Assembly (NCBI RefSeq): GCF_023159225.1
Contig: NC_063167.1
Coordinates: 75,933,298 to 75,997,297, forward strand
Source: Perognathus longimembris pacificus
Lineage: Eukaryota > Chordata > Mammalia > Rodentia > Heteromyidae
Direction: 5' to 3'
DNA: 64,000 nt
Shown here in pieces: positions 60,770-64,000 of the stretch (positions are counted from its first letter, which is position 1; each line of letters starts with the position of its first letter). The position numbers and the translations under genes were made by a program. The notes under the pieces are model-generated. The model was given only the letters and a program-made list of their open reading frames with translations. It was not told the origin of the DNA and searched no databases.

Positions 60770-60982
60770 GCTGTAGCGAAGTGGTCTGTGTTTAAGGCCG
60801 GTGTGAGAACGTTCGCTCGTCTCCCTCCCCACCGACCTCGGATTGTGCCTGCGTATGTGCGGGGCTCCCGGTGGGGCGGTGCCGGGTCAGGACTCGGACT
60901 CGCCAGAGAAGCGCCCTCGGGGCCGAGAGTGGTTGTGTTTTCCTGTATGAAGCGGTTGGCACCACTGAAGTGACCGAATGAG
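60770..60982 (+). other. Candidate non-coding first exon, plus strand
   Basis: The donor GAATGAG|GTGAGG puts an exon end at 60982. The exon start is unknown, perhaps near the YY1 site. The ATG at 60979 has only one further base pair before the donor, so coding capacity is unclear. It may be a divergent gene or a promoter-antisense RNA. Confidence 0.35.
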
Positions 60983-61490
60983 GTGAGGGACCGCGGCCCC
61001 GGGCCGAGTCTTCCGCAGGAGGCCGTGGAGGAGGAGAAAGGACGCCAGTGTACCGGGGAAAGATGGAGGACTGAGGTGGGGTGGGTGCTCTCGTGTGTGG
61101 GCGCCGTGGCGGTTGTACATTCGTTGAAAGAAGGGGTGGGTAGGAGTCGTCCGTCTGTAGACGGTTGGACAAAACGGGGACTACAGGGAGGTGCCGGGCT
61201 GCTCGGGGAGCTGGTCAATCGTTGAGACGGGGAAGCTCTTGTGTGGAGGGCAGGAAGGAACCTGGGGGCGGGAGTCGGCTGCTGGGGTAGGCTGAACCCG
61301 GTGACGAGGGGATGGGGAAGCGAAGGGAGGAGCCGCCAGGAAATGGGGGCTGAGGGAGATGCGGGGAAGCCTAGTGGAGGGGCTGCCGGAGACCATAGGG
61401 GGTCGCTAAGGGAAGTAGCTTTGGAAAACCGAAGGGTGCTGGGAGTGGAGGAAGGGAGTCTAGTGGACCGGCTGCAGAGGCCCCAAGGAT

Positions 61491-62240
61491 AAGGGGGACA
61501 CTGAAGAGCTTAGAAGGCTTAAAGGGAACTGCGTGTGTGTGTGTGGGGGGGGGACAGGTACCATATATTTGGAGCGCTTCCCCCTCACAAATCTGAGGAG
61601 TGCTCCCTAAGTCTGATTTGCGCCCCCAAATCTGAGACATTTCTTCTGTTCAACTTAATTCTAATTCATATCCTCTTCCAAATTTATCATTTGTATTGTA
61701 TTCATTTTTATAACCTCATTGTGAGATTGGTTTTAGGGATTTTCACAATTTAGCCAAGATTTCTTAACATAATATTTAGTTAATGCCAGAACTCTTGCAA
61801 TCTGGTGTCCTTGGTTACTAGATTTTTCTTTGGAAGCCATTAGCGGGAGCAGATGGATTTATGGGGGGGGGGGGGTTGGAAGGGGGAGTGTGATTTGAGC
61901 ACTAGTGAGGATTCGTGAACAATGGGAAAAGAACTGCGGAATGTTTAACTTCGATTAAAGGTAGAAACTATGTAATACTAACTCAAATATGAAAACCTAG
62001 GTAGACTTGTGCATAATATATAGAAAAGCACCATATGAGGTCAGTACAGAGCTAGGAATATGTAAATAGTGTCTGATTTAATTTGACTTCAGTTGCTCCA
62101 GTAGTACTTTCTCCTTCAGATTGCTTCTGTGTGACTCTCCTGTATACTGCCTTGTCTACAAACTGGTGTCTATTTTTTCATTTTCTTTTGAAGAAAAAAA
62201 TTTTTTAAAGCAGCGAGTTGCAAAAATAGTTACATTTAAA
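61491..62240. other. Unique sequence after the island
   Basis: It includes (GT)n(G)n at 61531-61553 and a G11 run at 61864-61874. AT-rich from 61640 onward. Confidence 0.45.
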
Positions 62241-62244
62241 AGCA

Positions 62245-62250
62245 TTTATT
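62245..62250 (-). terminator. Polyadenylation signal AATAAA of the candidate exon
   Basis: It lies 21 bases after the stop codon on the minus strand. It predicts a very short 3' UTR with cleavage near 62225-62235. Confidence 0.5.
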
Positions 62251-62270
62251 GTAGACAAAATAAAATATAC

Positions 62271-62444
62271 TTAAATTTTTAAGTGACCTTTTAAGAGGTT
62301 GGACAGTGCTTTGAATGGAACCATTTTGTTTAAGGCTTTGAGGTGCCCAGTAGCTGGAGCAAGGAAAGAGCTGATTTTAAATTTCTTGGCGTAGAGCATT
62401 ATATTGAGAATGTAATTTGCACTCCCAAGTATTTGCAGTGAAGC
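62271..62444 (-). CDS. Candidate terminal coding exon (gene unknown)
   Basis: The minus strand has a good acceptor (CTATTTTTCTCAG|GCTTCA) followed in phase 0 by 57 codons, a TAA at 62271-62273 and AATAAA shortly after. The peptide begins ASLQILGSANYILNIMLYAK and ends LSNLLKGHLKI. It is Lys-rich with a hydrophobic stretch, and its codon use looks natural. The gene would lie upstream at higher coordinates beyond the window and end about 1.5 kb before the CpG island. It could instead be a pseudogene piece. I do not recognise the family. Confidence 0.5.
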   Translation of the reverse strand, partial: ASLQILGSANYILNIMLYAKKFKISSFLAPATGHLKALNKMVPFKALSNLLKGHLKI

Positions 62445-62513
62445 CTGAGAAAAATAGTGTTTTTTTTTTTTTTTGGAAAAAATGTCCCAAGTATTTGAAT
62501 TAAGAATGCACCT

Positions 62514-62712
62514 AGGGCTGGGAAGGTGGCTTACTGGTAGAGTGCTTACCAAGCATATATGAAGCCCTGGGTTTGATTCCTCAGTATTACATAAACAGAA
62601 AAAGCTGAAGTGGCACTGTGGCTCAAGTGGTAGCATGTCTGCCTTGAGCAAAAGAAGTTCAGGACAGTGTCTAGGCCCTGAGTTCAAGCACCAGAACTGG
62701 AAGGAAAAAAAA
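62514..62712 (+). mobile_element. IDL-Geo SINE with target-site duplication
   Basis: AAGAATGCACCT (62502-62513) and AAGAATGCACTT (62713-62724) differ by one base. Confidence 0.92.
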
Positions 62713-62969
62713 AAGAATGCACTTATTTCCTGATACTGAATATTTATAATATTAATGGGCAATAATTATGAAATTATGGTTATTAGGATGAAATTCACCA
62801 TTCTTGAACTTGAGATAAACAACCTGGTTAAACAATTTTTTTCTAGATGGCACAGATTTAATAGTTCTTTAAGTTATACATTTTGTTTCAATTCTCTGTT
62901 CAAAATTTTATTACATGTATTCGGTTTAAGATCATTGACTCTGATATGAATTGTAAACTTTTCATTAGG

Positions 62970-63203
62970 CTTTTGTATTCAGGTCTTGGTTCTTGAATGC
63001 CTGAGGGGTTTTCCCTGAGCTGCTTTTGCTGAAGGCTAGCACTCTACCACTTGAGCCACATCTGTACTTCCTGCTTTTTTGGTGATTAATTGGAGAAGAG
63101 TCATTCAGACTTTTCTGCCTGGGCTGGCTTTGAACCATGATCCTCAGATTTCAGCCTCCTGAGTAGCTAGGAGGATTACAGGTGTGAGCCACCAGTACTT
63201 GGC
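62970..63203 (-). mobile_element. B1-Geo SINE with target-site duplication
   Basis: TTTCATTAGG is repeated at 62960-62969 and 63204-63213. Confidence 0.9.
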
Positions 63204-63220
63204 TTTCATTAGGTTTTTTC

Positions 63221-63308
63221 CTCTCCCTCCCTCCCTTCCTCCCTCCCTCCCTCCCTCCCTCCCTCCCTTCCTCCCTCCCTCCCTCCCTCCCTCCCTCCCT
63301 CCCTTCCT
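63221..63308. repeat. (CCCT)n tetranucleotide repeat
   Basis: About 20 units with three TTCC interruptions, at the tail of the next antisense SINE. Confidence 0.97.
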
Positions 63309-63563
63309 TTCTCATCCTGGGACTAAATTGAAAACTCAAGGCCTGGGATTTGACCCTGAGTCTCTTTGTGCTCAAGGCTACCATTCTACTAGACACTTGA
63401 GCTATAGATCAACTTTGGCTTTAGACACTTGAGCCACAGTGCCACTTGCGGCTTTTCCTGAGTAGTAAGAGGCTCATGGACTTTCTGCCCAGGCTGAGTT
63501 CAGACAATTCTCAGGTCTCAGCCTCAGTAGATAGGATACAGGTGTGAGACACCAGTGTCCACA
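63309..63563 (-). mobile_element. B1-Geo SINE, partly duplicated
   Basis: A GACACTTGAGC(C/T)A segment occurs twice within Geo. The B1 end is GTGTGAGACACCAGTG. Confidence 0.8.
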
Positions 63564-63581
63564 GTGTCCAGCTTATTTTGC

Positions 63582-63787
63582 CTTTTTTTTTTTTTTTTGC
63601 CATTTTGGAGTGTGAATTCAGGGCCTGAGCACTGTCCCTGGTTTCTTTTTGCTATGAGGCTAGCACTCTGCCACTTGAGCCACAGCACCACTTCTGGCCG
63701 TTTTCTGTATATATGGTGCTGGGGAATTGAACCCAGGGCTTCATGCATGCTAGGCAAGCACCCTTGCCAGTAGGCCATATTCCCAGC
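63582..63787 (-). mobile_element. IDL-Geo SINE
   Basis: CTTATTTTGC lies on both sides (63570 and 63788). Full dimer. Confidence 0.9.
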
Positions 63788-63799
63788 CCTTATTTTGCT

Positions 63800-64000
63800 T
63801 TTTTTTTTTTGGCCAGTCCTGGGGCGTGGACTCAGGGCCTGAGCACTGTCCCTGGCTTCTTCTTGCTCAAGGCTAGCACTCTGCCACTTGAGCCACAGCA
63901 CCACTTCTGGCCATTTTCTGTATATGTGGTGCTGGGGAATCGAACCCAGGGCCTCATGTATACGTGGCAAGCACTCTTTCCACTAGGCCATATCCCCAGC
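63800..64000 (-). mobile_element. IDL-Geo SINE reaching the window edge
   Basis: Young-type copy. Its last bases (CCATATCCCCAGC) are cut by the end of the window. Confidence 0.92.

Larger units (their letters stand above)
60350..61490. promoter_or_regulatory. CpG island, probable bidirectional promoter
   Basis: GC content and CpG frequency rise abruptly here, while the rest of the window is CpG-poor and repeat-filled. No SINE lies within it. It holds a ZNF143/Staf-type core, a YY1-type site, several CCGGAAG/CTTCCG ETS-type sites, and splice-donor-like sequences pointing outward on both strands. No TATA box is evident, as in housekeeping promoters. Transcription start sites cannot be fixed from sequence alone. 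Confidence 0.88.

Noticed and set aside
60301..61218. 305-codon minus-strand open frame over the CpG island
   Set aside because: GC-rich islands lack stop codons by composition. The frame crosses a likely promoter and a splice donor and shows no domain. Only the short exon-1 candidate within it is kept.
62844..62870. Splice acceptor TTTTTTTCTAG|ATGGCACAG on the plus strand as a second exon of the island gene
   Set aside because: The frame after the ATG stops after four codons and no matching donor follows. A polypyrimidine-AG in AT-rich DNA is common by chance.
241..63970. Dozens of 60-100-codon open frames such as those translating to M-P-R-I-H-E-A-L-G-S-I-P-Q-H-H or M-S-H-S-A-T-S-G-F-F
   Set aside because: They are translations of the two strands of IDL-Geo and B1-Geo SINEs, recur at many sites and end at the SINE tails. 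They are not genes.
1..64000. A wholly novel multi-gene system
   Set aside because: Both strands were examined for operon-like or clustered coding frames and none exist. The remarkable content is transposon architecture and one promoter locus.

Overview
This window is mammalian nuclear DNA with intron- and intergenic-type content, almost certainly from a geomyoid rodent (kangaroo rat, pocket mouse or pocket gopher). The main evidence is the very high density of one dimeric SINE. Its left half is an ID-like, tRNA-Ala-derived monomer (start GGGCTGGGGATATGGCCTAG, B box GGTTCGATTCC). Its right half runs from about CCAGAAGTGGCGCTGTGGCTC to CCCAGGACTGGC plus an A-tail. From memory this matches the IDL-Geo family described as restricted to Geomyoidea. 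A second abundant SINE, called B1-Geo here, joins a 7SL/B1-type left half (GGTGGCTCATGCCTGTAATCC) to a Geo-like right half ending in CCCCACAACCAACAAAA. 'Geo' below means that right-half module. Strand '-' means the A-tail appears as a T-run at the low-coordinate end. SINE boundaries are usually good to about 5-10 bases.

Layout. 0-16 kb: an old L1 ORF2 remnant broken by SINEs, a degraded LTR, dense SINE nests, a serial insertion site at 9.2-9.6 kb and a large CT/GTCT tract. 16-23.1 kb: an inverted duplication (16.2-16.5 / 18.9-19.3 kb) that brackets a solo gammaretrovirus-like LTR, then a Russian-doll LTR-in-LTR-with-L1 at 22.05-23.06 kb. 24-25.7 kb: a 5'-truncated young L1 with its target-site duplication. 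27-36 kb: other LTR families, plus an internally deleted class I endogenous retrovirus at 33.1-34.8 kb with an integrase C-terminal fragment. 36-60 kb: SINEs, an LTR with leader and primer-binding-site-like sequence at 41 kb, a nested LTR at 44.8 kb, an antisense L1 at 55.5 kb and stretches of plain unique sequence. 60.3-61.5 kb: the only clear gene-regulatory locus, a CpG island with ZNF143-type and YY1-type sites and splice donors facing both ways, consistent with a bidirectional promoter. At 62.25-62.44 kb on the minus strand there is a candidate last coding exon with acceptor, stop codon and AATAAA.

There are no bacterial genes, CRISPR arrays or complete protein-coding genes in the window. 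Most open frames are SINE, L1, microsatellite or CpG-island translations. The two candidate host exons could not be assigned to a named gene. The most interesting structure is in the transposon archaeology: exact target-site duplications give the order of insertion in several places.
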